Shown here piece by piece: positions 8,204-15,529 of a DNA stretch of 52,025 bases. A program made the position numbers and the translations under genes. The notes below the pieces were generated by a model that saw nothing but the letters and a program-made list of their open reading frames with translations, made no database searches and was not told the DNA's origin. Position 1 is the first letter of the stretch. Every line of letters begins with the position of its first letter. Source of the DNA: Candidatus Binatota bacterium (GTDB lineage Bacteria; Desulfobacterota; Binatia; UBA1149; CAITLU01); NCBI GenBank assembly GCA_024276575.1, contig JAJRWY010000147.1:1-52025 (forward strand), in the 5' to 3' direction.

Positions 8204-9591
8204 GACGGTTCGCCGATATCACCATAGTCGGTGGGGTCATCGCGGTAGGACAGATCGCTGAAACGCGCGAACTGCCGGTCGAACTGCACCTTGGCATTGC
8301 CGATCGGCCCGTTGCGCTGCTTGGCAATGATGATCTCGGCAATACCCTGATCCGGACTGTCGGGATTGTAGACCTCGTCTCGGTAGATGAAACCGATAAC
8401 GTCGGCATCCTGTTCGATCGCACCGGATTCACGCAGATCCGCCATCAGCGGGCGCTTGTCCGCGCGTAGCTCAACCTGCCGGTTCAACTGTGACAGCGCT
8501 ATCACCGGAACGCCGAGTTCCTTGGCCAAGGCCTTTAGCGAACGCGAGATCGTCGAAATTTCTTGCTCGCGGTTGTCCCTGCCCTCGCGGGAAGAGTTGC
8601 CGCGCATCAACTGCAGATAGTCAACGATCACCAGGCCGAGATCGGCGCTCTTGTCGTTTTTTAGACGCCGCGCCTTGGCTCTGATCTCGTTCACGTTTTG
8701 CGAGGGAGCATCGTCGATGTATATGGGTGCGGTGCCGAGCCCGCCGGCGGTAAGCGCCAGTTTCTTCAGGTCACGGTCGCTTAGATGGCCCGTGCGGACC
8801 TTGGAGTTATCGAGTTCGGCCTGGGAGCAAAGCATACGCAGGACCAGTTGCTCATTGGCCATCTCCAAGGAGAAAATCGCCACCCCGATACCCGCCTTCA
8901 TGGCCGCATACTCGGCTACGTTCAAGCAGAAAGCGGTCTTTCCCATACTGGGACGGCCGGCAATAATCACCAGATCCGAAGGCTGGAAACCTGCCGTTAT
9001 GCGGTCGAGTTCGCGAAAACCGGTCGGCACACCGGTTACTTCTTCCTTGCGCTCGAACAGGGCCTCGATGTGGCGAACGGTAGGCGGAATCAACTGATCG
9101 AGCTTGACCAAGGCCGAGCGCATGGCGTTGTTCGACACATCGAAAACCGCTTGCTCGGCCCGGTCTACGATCTCGCCACAGTCGTCTTGAGCCATGTATG
9201 ACTCTTCGATGATGCCGGTGGAAACCCGGATCAGGCGCCGCAGCACCGCTTTGTCTCTGACGATGCGTGCGTAGTGCTCTACGTTGGCCGCCGTGGCTAT
9301 GCGTTCGGTCAGTTCAATCAGGTAGGCCATGCCACCGATGCGCTGTAATTCACCGCTTTGTTTCAGCTTCTCGCCGACCGTAACCACGTCCATCGGACGG
9401 GATTGATCGGCCAGAACGGTCATCGCGGCAAATACACGCGCATGGCGTTCCACATAAAAATCCTCGGCTGAAATCGCGTCGGCGATACGGTCGAAGGCTT
9501 CGTTGTCGAGCAACACCGCACCGATTATCGATTCTTCAGCTTCGATGCTGTGAGGGGGAATCCTAGTCGGTAGATATTGACGCTCTTCCAT
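8197..9591 (-). CDS. dnaB: Replicative DNA helicase
   Basis: Hexameric 5'-3' helicase that unwinds DNA at the replication fork. The 464-residue protein has the N-terminal DnaB domain (PPHSIEAEESIIGAVLLDN) and a linker. The RecA-like domain follows, with Walker A GRPSMGKT at 212-219, Walker B LVIVDYLQLM and the arginine-finger region ELRADKRPLMADLRESG. No intein interrupts the P-loop, a common insertion point in this family. ATG 9591 is chosen from homology; no strong ribosome site precedes it. It converges with thiE and has a long gene-free stretch upstream. Confidence 0.96.
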   Translation of the reverse strand: MEERQYLPTRIPPHSIEAEESIIGAVLLDNEAFDRIADAISAEDFYVERHARVFAAMTVLADQSRPMDVVTVGEKLKQSGELQRIGGMAYLIELTERIATAANVEHYARIVRDKAVLRRLIRVSTGIIEESYMAQDDCGEIVDRAEQAVFDVSNNAMRSALVKLDQLIPPTVRHIEALFERKEEVTGVPTGFRELDRITAGFQPSDLVIIAGRPSMGKTAFCLNVAEYAAMKAGIGVAIFSLEMANEQLVLRMLCSQAELDNSKVRTGHLSDRDLKKLALTAGGLGTAPIYIDDAPSQNVNEIRAKARRLKNDKSADLGLVIVDYLQLMRGNSSREGRDNREQEISTISRSLKALAKELGVPVIALSQLNRQVELRADKRPLMADLRESGAIEQDADVIGFIYRDEVYNPDSPDQGIAEIIIAKQRNGPIGNAKVQFDRQFARFSDLSYRDDPTDYGDIGEPSY

Positions 9592-9762
9592 GGCAACTGC
9601 TATTTCGCACCCTGTGATGCAGCCTGCGGTGCAGCCTGCGATGCTCCCGACGATGCCGCTAGCGTTTGCTCTACGCCGCCGGCACTCCTGTCGCGCACGC
9701 GGCGCGCCGCTGCCCTACCCGCCGGCACAGCTACGCTTCCACGATGCTTCCACCGCAATGCT

Positions 9763-9785
9763 CATTATTCATGAAACCTCTGCTC
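9763..9785 (-). repeat. Partial copy of dispersed GAGGTTTCATGAATAATG repeat
   Basis: The plus strand reads CATTATTCATGAAACCTC, which is the core of the element at 12772-12817 in the same orientation and inverted relative to 9924-9969. It is shorter than the other two copies and differs at one base in the core. Confidence 0.75.
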
Positions 9786-9923
9786 CGAGCCGTAATCGCC
9801 CGCAATCTCGGCCCGTTCGCCGCTCGCCGGCTCGCGGCTCACCACTTTTCGGCCCTCGACGTAGTGTTAGTACGCCTGCGGACCTCATCGCTGCGCTTGG
9901 GCCGATCTGGCCAATCTCACGGG

Positions 9924-9969
9924 CGCTTGCGACTCTCGCGACGAGGTTTCACTAATAATGCGAGTTAAC
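9924..9969 (+). repeat. 46-bp dispersed repeat, left copy
   Basis: This 46-bp sequence, with core GACGAGGTTTCACTAATAAT, matches the reverse complement of 12772-12817 at 42 of 46 positions. The pair brackets 2.8 kb of decayed accessory genes. Its end overlaps the GTTAACCG palindrome that follows. It may be the remnant of a transposon end or a REP-like element. No transposase matching it was identified. Confidence 0.85.
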
Positions 9970-9991
9970 CGTAAAGCTTTCTCGGTTAACT
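9963..9991. promoter_or_regulatory. Perfect 9-bp inverted repeat AGTTAACCG / CGGTTAACT
   Basis: Arms at 9963-9971 and 9983-9991 are perfect complements around an 11-base centre. It could be an operator or a protein-binding site at a repeat end. No T-run follows, so it does not look like a terminator. Confidence 0.45.
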
Positions 9992-10060
9992 AACACAGGC
10001 CGATCGAAGCGGCCACGCAAGGGGACACAAAACGTCACGCCCAAGCCCTTCGACACACAC

Positions 10061-10069
10061 TTATCCACA
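10061..10069 (+). other. Single consensus DnaA box TTATCCACA
   Basis: A perfect TTATCCACA lies in the gene-free stretch, and a weaker TTGTGCACA-like match lies on the other strand about 20 bases further. Only one consensus box is visible and no AT-rich unwinding region or dnaA/dnaN is near, so this is not called as a replication origin. Confidence 0.4.
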
Positions 10070-10178
10070 GCCCGAAGGCCCACATGTGCACAATTCGGCC
10101 GCGATTTCGGAACTGCCAAGCCGAGCGGCTTCAGCAAACTACACAGGCCTCGATAACAAAGCGGAAATTGGACCGCGC

Positions 10179-11006
10179 TCAGGGGCCGCAACTAGCGTTA
10201 CTCAAACCGTCATCAAAGATGTCGCAGTCCTTGCTGAGTCCGTCCACGGCGTTGATACTCAGGCATACGCGACAGCGAACACGCTCGCCTATGCAGTTTT
10301 CCAGGGGCAACCGGCCGGCGCAGCCCGCAGGGAAAGCCGTGCTCAGATCCAAGGCGCCGCATTTCTTGGCCAGGATCGAACCGAGTTTACGCAGGGATTT
10401 TGCGATCTTCCCCTTCCCGTCCGTATCGATCGCATCGAAGCAATTTTCCAAGGTAGCGGCGGAAACCACTGTCCCGGCCTTCAGTCCACTTTTCTTGCAC
10501 GCCAGGAACTCCTTGAACTGGAGGGTCGCGAGGATTTCCCAGCGCTTCGCCACCACGATCTGGCACGCCGCGGCCACCGGATTGGCGGCCGCCGTCATCA
10601 TAGCCGTATTGAGATCGGCGCCGAATATGTCTGCAAATAGGCCAAGCCCGTTTTGTCCGGCGGCGGAGTTGATCGCCGCAGCATTCGTATAGCCGAAGCT
10701 TGGTGCGGTCGAGCAAAAGGCGTTAGACAGCTTCTCCGTTACGGCCTTGGCCTTCGCCATGCGGCCTTTGGCGTCCGCAGTCACACAAGCTTGCGCATCA
10801 GTAGATTTGCCCTTGGCGAAGCTAACGATGCAAATGAGGCTCTCTTTCCCCAGGGCTCGAAACACGCCGGCACCGGCCTTGTTGAGGGCGCCTATGCACT
10901 TTCTCTCGGTCTTACCCTGCACCGCCTCGTTCTTACAGTTACGCGAACAGCCGTCCATGTCCGCAGTGTTGCCGTCGTCACACTGCTCGCCGTTGGCCGG
11001 TTGCAC
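10179..11006 (-). pseudogene. Cys-rich secreted-type protein, 5'-truncated
   Basis: The open part encodes 275 residues from a GTG at 11006. It begins inside a myxobacterial-type Cys-rich repeat (GEQCDDGNTADMDGCSRNC), a motif normally found in secreted proteins. It continues with a helical, Lys- and Cys-rich region with recurring C-x(n)-CKK patterns and has no recognised catalytic motif. An in-frame stop lies at 11031-11033 and there is no signal peptide, so the real N-terminus seems lost where Rhs-like DNA abuts it near 11010-11030. Translation could begin at the GTG, but secretion would fail. Its function is unknown. Confidence 0.65.
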
Positions 11007-11020
11007 GACCTTTCGGGGAG

Positions 11021-11434
11021 GTGGTGAGCATCACCGCTACGGTGACGATGAACCTGAGGTTTCCGGGGCAGTACGTAGATGCGGAGACCGGGCTTCTTCT
11101 CCGTCAGCGGCAAGCCTACGACCCAAGCACCGACCGGGCCTTCAATGTCCGCCCGAAGGCCTACCTTACGGGCACACCGCTATCGCGAATGGATTCGTTG
11201 GGATGGACGGCCGTGGATCCCCGTTGGGTGATTGACGTTATCCGGCACCTGCTCGCCATAGACAGATGGCCGTTGAACGGCAACCTCTGGCCCGGAAGTC
11301 CTGACCAAGACAAAGTGTGCAGCAAGCCGGCCGGGGCACTTAATGCAAATCCTTGTACCAAGAAATGCTGCATAGCACACGACAAGTGCTACGAACTCTG
11401 CAGGGTCATAAGAATCATCGGCCCCCGCTCGTAG
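11021..11434 (+). pseudogene. Rhs tip fragment with phospholipase A2-like motif
   Basis: The frame encodes the end of an Rhs core (NLRFPGQYVDAETGLLLRQR then AYDPSTDRAF), as found just before the variable toxin of Rhs/YD-repeat proteins. The downstream part contains PCTKKCCIAHDKCYELC. CCIAHDKC fits the phospholipase A2 active-site pattern CCxxHxxC, with the catalytic His-Asp pair. The thousands of upstream bases expected for an Rhs shell are missing, and the toxin stops soon after the motif, so this is a broken remnant. Rhs tips are exchangeable effectors used between bacteria. No immunity gene is recognised next to it. Confidence 0.65.
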
Positions 11435-11880
11435 CGCCGGCTGACGAGTTGGAAGAACGAATTGGCACCGTTGCGATCGATGGGCAGGTATCCGATGCAA
11501 CCACGTCGCCCGAGAGCCCCTCTAGCGAACTCGCGCGCCAACGCTCCAGGTCCGCCTCATGTATACCCTCGCGGCGAAGAAACGCGCCGATCTCCTCGCC
11601 GCTCAGAGCGCTCGCCTCATTGAGAAGCCGGAGCTTGTTGCGCGCCGCTCGGTCCTTGGGCCACTGGCCGGCACCTGTTCTCGTTGATGATGAAGACCTT
11701 CTCTTGCCTCTCATCGATCCGAGGCTACTCGCCTCGCGCTTCCAGCGCGAGAGCGTCGCCTGGTGCACTCCAACTTCTTGCGCCAATGAACATGCGCTGC
11801 TGGCACCGGGACCCGACGGCGTCCCACCATCTGCGAACGGAATTCTCTTGAATATTTCAATCTGTACGGATTCCTACCGC
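11415..11880 (-). pseudogene. Degenerate IS transposase OrfA remnant
   Basis: Minus-strand coding resembles IS3-type OrfA proteins. A helix-turn-helix start (RLKYSREFRSQMV) and then LAQEVGVHQATLSRWKREA are followed by EASALSGEEIGAFLRREGIH and EADLERWRASSLEGL. The first block lies in a different frame from the rest, so there is a frameshift near 11800. The C-terminal part of OrfA and all of OrfB are missing. No terminal repeats are visible close by. It overlaps the end of the Rhs fragment. Confidence 0.65.
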
Positions 11881-12029
11881 CCCGCTATGCGCCGCGCATG
11901 GCCTTGCGGTCCTACGCGCTCAACTCAGGCGGTATCTTCCCTGACACCGGGGGCCACCGAAAGAATTTGTTTCACCCTCTACGCTACCTCGCGGACGAAC
12001 TCGTTACGTCAAACACCGATTACCATTAA
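11817..12029 (+). other. Possible 3' fragment of an unknown protein
   Basis: A plus-strand frame runs open to TAA 12027-12029 and reads like coding sequence, with stretches such as GFLPPRYAPRMALRSYALNS then GGIFPDTGGH. It has no start of its own and overlaps the transposase remnant. I do not recognise the family. It may be the tail of a gene cut by the same events that broke its neighbours, or chance. Confidence 0.25.
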
Positions 12030-12425
12030 ACCTGTAGCCTGCGCTGCGGCCGCAAGTTCTTGGTCATGAGTGGCAACGGTTAACGAGACGGATTGAGCGC
12101 GAGCATACAAAAGGGCGGTGGCCAAGTGTATCGCGTCGAGCGTGGCTAGCGGCGTCGGAAACGGGTCGGCGGCGCGCTGCAAGATATTGCTTGTGAGTTC
12201 GACACGCTCCATGGCTTCGAGCAAGCGAATGAGAAGGTTGCGCCGGGCTGGAAGTTCCTCTTCGGCGAGCAAGCCGCGACGGTGACGGCGATCGAGGGTT
12301 CTCAAACACTCCACCTCAGTCAAAGCGCTAGTGACCGCAGTGGTAATTTCGCTCCACGACTCTAAGCTGTCGGGCTGTCCAAGTACGACTCGTAAAAGCA
12401 CCGAAGAATCGACATATGTCGTCAC
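12009..12425 (-). CDS. PIN-domain toxin (VapC family)
   Basis: 138-residue PIN ribonuclease. The acidic residues are where VapC proteins carry them: D6 in TYVDSSVLL, E38 in LTEVECLR, and the later pair in TLDAIHLATAL and VATHDQELA. These residues bind Mg and cut RNA in known VapC toxins. The start ATG overlaps the antitoxin stop by four bases (ATGA), the usual toxin-antitoxin coupling. All key acidic residues look intact, unlike the broken genes beside it, so the module may be active and could help keep the island. Confidence 0.9.
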   Translation of the reverse strand: MTTYVDSSVLLRVVLGQPDSLESWSEITTAVTSALTEVECLRTLDRRHRRGLLAEEELPARRNLLIRLLEAMERVELTSNILQRAADPFPTPLATLDAIHLATALLYARAQSVSLTVATHDQELAAAAQATGLMVIGV

Positions 12426-12676
12426 AGTCTGTCGCTGCGCTCGGCAGTCAAATCTTCCAACACATCTCCTCGAGCAGCAACGGGCGGCAGAAGCTCTATA
12501 TCGCGCAAAGAGCTAAGCGCCCGGCGAACAACGATCTCGGCCCCAGGCTTGGAAACGGGAATGATAAGAGCGACCGGCTCGCGCCGATCCAAGACCGTTA
12601 TAGTTTCTCCGCCACGAACCGCGCGCAGGTGTGCACTTAGGTGAGCCTTTAGATCGGCTGTACCGACGCTTCTCAT
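12422..12676 (-). CDS. Antitoxin, Phd/YefM family
   Basis: 84-residue antitoxin upstream of the PIN toxin. The N-terminal DNA-binding fold is recognisable (VGTADLKAHLSAHLRAVRGG, then TITVLDRREPVALIIP), the Phd/YefM pattern. The C-terminal tail should cover the toxin. In known pairs the antitoxin, alone or with toxin, represses its own promoter, which would lie just upstream of 12676, where the sequence turns AT-richer. The gene order antitoxin then toxin with overlap is standard. Confidence 0.9.
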   Translation of the reverse strand: MRSVGTADLKAHLSAHLRAVRGGETITVLDRREPVALIIPVSKPGAEIVVRRALSSLRDIELLPPVAARGDVLEDLTAERSDRL

Positions 12677-12771
12677 GACCAGATACTAGTCACCTATGAC
12701 CATCTAGTCAATATGCGTACAGCACACCAGCAGATCCTGCCTGTCCGATAGCGCTGCTCACTAGCGAGTCT

Positions 12772-12817
12772 CTTAACCCGCATTATTCGTGAAACCTCGT
12801 CGCAAGAGTCGCAAGCG
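12772..12817 (-). repeat. 46-bp dispersed repeat, right copy, inside a gene end
   Basis: Reverse complement of the left copy at 9924-9969, with four mismatches. It supplies the last codons and the stop of the cobalamin-binding-like gene, giving the tail LRRGFTNNAG. The left copy could encode the matching SRRGFTNNAS in one frame, so a repeat insertion has rewritten this C-terminus. Confidence 0.85.
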
Positions 12818-13552
12818 GTCGAGAGCCTCGGGGATGCGCGGGCCGTACCAACTGAGATCCTTCCCGTCGAAGCAGACGGCGGGAGCGTCGATCCCTGCCT
12901 CTCTCAGTTCGCGGAGATGATCCTCGGTGAAATCGAAAGGTTCGTCCGGCAGCAACAGTAACTCCACACCGGCAGCTCTCACCTCTTCCAGACTTACCTC
13001 GAAGAAATCACGCCCTTTGCGCAAACCGAATACATTGAGATAGCCGGTCTGCACCAACACATCTCCGACATAGCTGCGCGAGGAAAACGTCATCCAGGGC
13101 CGCCGCCAGATCGGGCAGAACACTCGCTTGGGCGCGGCGGCGGTGCTGCGCGCCATTTCGCAACGCCGCAGGGCCGCCCGGCAAGCAGCGGCAAGCCGCC
13201 CAGCTCGTTCCACGACACCGAGGATCTCTCCCAGCTCCATTATCGCGTCGACGGCGCCGGATACGCTGCGGGGATGGTTCGCATGGATTCGTAGACCGGC
13301 ATCACGAAAACGCCGGAAATCCTCGATGCGGTTTTCCTCCTTGTTGAGAAGCAGCAGATCCGGCGCCAGCTCGATGATGCGCTCGACGTTCGGATTCTTG
13401 GTCCCGCCTAGGCTCTCGACCATCGCTATCGAATCTGCCGGCTCCACGCAGTAGTCGCTGCGCCCTACCAAACGGTCGAGCAAGCCGAAAAACACGACCG
13501 TTTCGCTGAGACTCGGGACCAAAGAAACGATGCGTCTTGGCAGATCAACCAT
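12773..13552 (-). CDS. Periplasmic-binding-like (BtuF-type) metal/cobalamin receptor
   Basis: 259-residue protein of the helical-backbone metal receptor family (Fe/B12 periplasmic-binding fold). It opens with RRIVSLVPSLSETVVFFGLL and has the LVGRSDYCVEPAD and LGGTKNPNVERIIELAPDLL blocks typical of BtuF-like cobalamin-binding proteins. No signal peptide or lipobox is seen, so it may be cytoplasmic or the start may be lost. No ABC permease or ATPase lies near it. A B12-dependent mutase lies about 2 kb upstream on the same strand, which fits a cobalamin link but does not prove it. The C-terminal LRRGFTNNAG is repeat-encoded. Confidence 0.75.
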   Translation of the reverse strand: MVDLPRRIVSLVPSLSETVVFFGLLDRLVGRSDYCVEPADSIAMVESLGGTKNPNVERIIELAPDLLLLNKEENRIEDFRRFRDAGLRIHANHPRSVSGAVDAIMELGEILGVVERAGRLAAACRAALRRCEMARSTAAAPKRVFCPIWRRPWMTFSSRSYVGDVLVQTGYLNVFGLRKGRDFFEVSLEEVRAAGVELLLLPDEPFDFTEDHLRELREAGIDAPAVCFDGKDLSWYGPRIPEALDRLRLLRRGFTNNAG

Positions 13553-13617
13553 AGTCTCGTAGAGCCGGAATGAGCAGGCGCCGCACGATAGTCAGCGTGC
13601 GGCGCCAGATTTTCATG

Positions 13618-13810
13618 TCAGGCCCTCGTGCTAGGCGCACTCGTGTCAACTCCGCTCATGTCAGGCGCACTCGTGTCCGGCTCACCGGTATCAGCTCCGC
13701 TCGGGTCAAGCGCACTCGCATCAGTCGCACTAGCACCAGCTCCGCTCACGTCAGGCGCACTCGTGTCAGGCTCACCTGTATCAGCTCCGCTCGGGTCAGG
13801 CGCGCTCGAC
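13618..13810. repeat. 15-bp satellite copied from the thiolase stop region
   Basis: Thirteen units of about 15 bp, such as TCAGGCGCACTCGTG, run in tandem up to and including the real 3' end of the thiolase gene at 13796. Nearly all begin with TCA, which is the thiolase TGA stop read on the other strand. A 90-bp higher-order duplication is also visible, with copies starting near 13656 and 13746. Read on the minus strand, one frame gives pentads such as PDPSG, ADTGE and PDTSA. Confidence 0.9.
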
Positions 13811-14977
13811 GAGCATCGCGATGCCCTGGCCGCCGCCGATGCACAACGATGCAACGCCGAGGGCCGCGTCGCGGTGTTTCATCGCGTAGAGCAGGGTCGT
13901 GAGCACTCGCGCACCGCTGCAACCGATAGGATGGCCGATCGCGATCGCACCGCCGTTCACGTTGACTTTGGAGGGGTCGAGCTTGAGTTCTTCGAGCACC
14001 CCGAGCGATTGCGCCGCGAAAGCCTCGTTGAGTTCCCACAAGGCGATGTCGTCTTTGTCCACGCCGCTATTGGCGAGCAGCTTCTCGCAAGCCGGCCACG
14101 GGCCCATGCCCATTATCGCCGGATCGACACCGGCACTCGCGCAGCCGCGTACCGTAGCCAAAACGTCGAGCCCTTCGGCCTTGGCCCGGTCCTCGGACAT
14201 CACCACGAGCGCCGCCGCACCGTCGTTGATTCCCGAGGCGTTGCCGGCGGTCACGGTCCCGTCTTTCTTGAACGCGGCGCGCAGTTTGGCGAGCTTCTCC
14301 GGCGTGGTATCGGGGCGCACGAACTCGTCGGTGTTGAACAGCTTGGGGTCACCCCTGCGCTGAGCTATTTCGAGCGTGAAGATTTCCTCGTCGAAAGCCC
14401 CGGATTCTTGCGCATGCCCGGCCTTGCGCTGGCTGGCCAGCGCGAAGGCGTCTTGCGCATCGCGGGTTATGCCGTATTTCGCGGCTATGTTCTCGGCGGT
14501 CACGCCCATGTGGGTCAAGGTAATCGGACAGCTCAGGCCGTCGGCAATCATCGAATCGATGATCTTGTCGGGGCCCATACGGTATCCGTAGCGAGCTTTG
14601 GCCAGCACATAGGGCGACGCCGTCATGTTCTCCATGCCACCGGCCACCACGGCTTCCGCGTCTTCGCAAATGATCGATTGCGCGGCCAGTGCCACGGCTT
14701 TAAGACCCGAACCGCAGGCTTTGTTGATGGTAAAGCTCGGGACTTCCTTGGGAACACCCCCCTTCAAGGCCGCGACGCGGGCAGGATTCAAGCCAAGATT
14801 GGTGGTGAGCACGTTGCCGAGGATTACTTCGTCCACCGAGGCCGGGTCGGTCTTGGCTCTAGACAAGGCTTCCTTGACCGCCGCCGCACCCAACTCGGGC
14901 GCCGGCGTATCGGCCAGCGAGCCTCCGAAACTTCCAATGGCTGTTCTAGCTGCACTTACGATGACTGCTTTAGGCAA
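13796..14977 (-). CDS. Acetyl-CoA C-acetyltransferase (thiolase)
   Basis: 393-residue thiolase that joins or splits acetyl-CoA and acyl-CoA. The nucleophile is C88 (NKACGSG), the catalytic His is H349 (GHPIGCSGAR) and the second Cys is C379 (LCIGGGQG). Length and motifs match the AtoB/PhaA biosynthetic group, though beta-oxidation thiolases are close. The start is TTG 14977, supported by GGAGG just upstream (CGGAGGAAGCAA then TTG). It follows the mutase small subunit by 131 bp on the same strand, so the three genes probably serve one acyl-CoA pathway. The 3' end has been multiplied into a 15-bp satellite. Confidence 0.95.
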   Translation of the reverse strand: MPKAVIVSAARTAIGSFGGSLADTPAPELGAAAVKEALSRAKTDPASVDEVILGNVLTTNLGLNPARVAALKGGVPKEVPSFTINKACGSGLKAVALAAQSIICEDAEAVVAGGMENMTASPYVLAKARYGYRMGPDKIIDSMIADGLSCPITLTHMGVTAENIAAKYGITRDAQDAFALASQRKAGHAQESGAFDEEIFTLEIAQRRGDPKLFNTDEFVRPDTTPEKLAKLRAAFKKDGTVTAGNASGINDGAAALVVMSEDRAKAEGLDVLATVRGCASAGVDPAIMGMGPWPACEKLLANSGVDKDDIALWELNEAFAAQSLGVLEELKLDPSKVNVNGGAIAIGHPIGCSGARVLTTLLYAMKHRDAALGVASLCIGGGQGIAMLVERA

Positions 14978-15108
14978 TTGCTTCCTCCGGGTGTGTTTTA
15001 GGGTATGTGGCCGCCTGCGCGCGAAACCATTGGCGACAGCGGCCGGTTGTCAGGCATTGGCACGGACTACCCAGCAAGCTACGGAAGTCCAGGCCGGCAC
15101 CGTGGCGT

Positions 15109-15513
15109 TCAGGCCAGCGGCAAGATCTCACGCCTTATCCAATCGACGATGTCCTCGGTGCTGGCCCCGGGCGTGAACACTTCGCGCACGCCGAGTTGCT
15201 TGAGTTCGTCGATATCTTCGTCGGGAATGATGCCGCCGCCGAACACCGGCACATCGTCGGCACCCTTTTCTCTGAGCAGTTGCAGCACCTTGGGAAACAG
15301 AGTCATGTGCGCGCCGGAAAGAATCGACAGCCCCACGCAGTCCACGTCCTCTTGAATCGCCGCCTCGGCGATCATCTCCGGGGTCTGGTGCAAACCCGTG
15401 TAGATTACTTCGAAACCCGCATCGCGCAGCGCGCGGGCGATGATCTTGGCACCGCGATCGTGGCCGTCGAGCCCCGGCTTCGCGACGAGAATTCTTATGG
15501 CGTTTTCCGACAA
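15109..15513 (-). CDS. B12-binding small subunit of acyl-CoA mutase
   Basis: 134-residue cobalamin-binding subunit. The lower-axial-ligand motif DxHxxG is D16-G-H18-D-R-G21, and the downstream GLSILSGAH and FGGGIIP loops of the B12-binding Rossmann fold are present. The start is TTG 15513, chosen because AGGGGAA lies six bases upstream and the protein then matches the usual ~135 residues. The frame stays open further upstream into the large-subunit gene. The gap from the large subunit stop is 16 bp. Two-gene mutases of this size are known for isobutyryl-CoA mutase (IcmA/IcmB) and for some archaeal methylmalonyl-CoA mutases. The residues of the large subunit favour the first. Confidence 0.93.
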   Translation of the reverse strand: MSENAIRILVAKPGLDGHDRGAKIIARALRDAGFEVIYTGLHQTPEMIAEAAIQEDVDCVGLSILSGAHMTLFPKVLQLLREKGADDVPVFGGGIIPDEDIDELKQLGVREVFTPGASTEDIVDWIRREILPLA

Positions 15514-15529
15514 GAGTATTCCCCTGTTG

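Larger units (their letters stand above)
9592..10178. other. Gene-free stretch upstream of dnaB
   Basis: No convincing gene lies in these 587 bases. They hold a short GATGCAGCCTGCG-type duplication near 9615-9650, two copies of a dispersed repeat (9763-9785 and 9924-9969), a perfect 9-bp inverted repeat at 9963-9991 and one DnaA-box sequence at 10061. Short open frames exist on both strands but show no recognisable protein. This is the left edge of the decayed island that follows. Confidence 0.6.

Noticed and set aside
9666-9968. Small gene upstream of dnaB
   Set aside because: The frame ends in the dispersed repeat and its translation is Arg/Ser-rich without any family resemblance; it looks like chance in GC-rich DNA.
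10061-10100. Replication origin
   Set aside because: Only one consensus DnaA box plus one weak match is seen, with no AT-rich unwinding region and no dnaA or dnaN.
13618-13810. CRISPR array
   Set aside because: Units are contiguous 15-bp repeats without unique spacers, and no cas genes are near. The same holds for the other arrays in the window.
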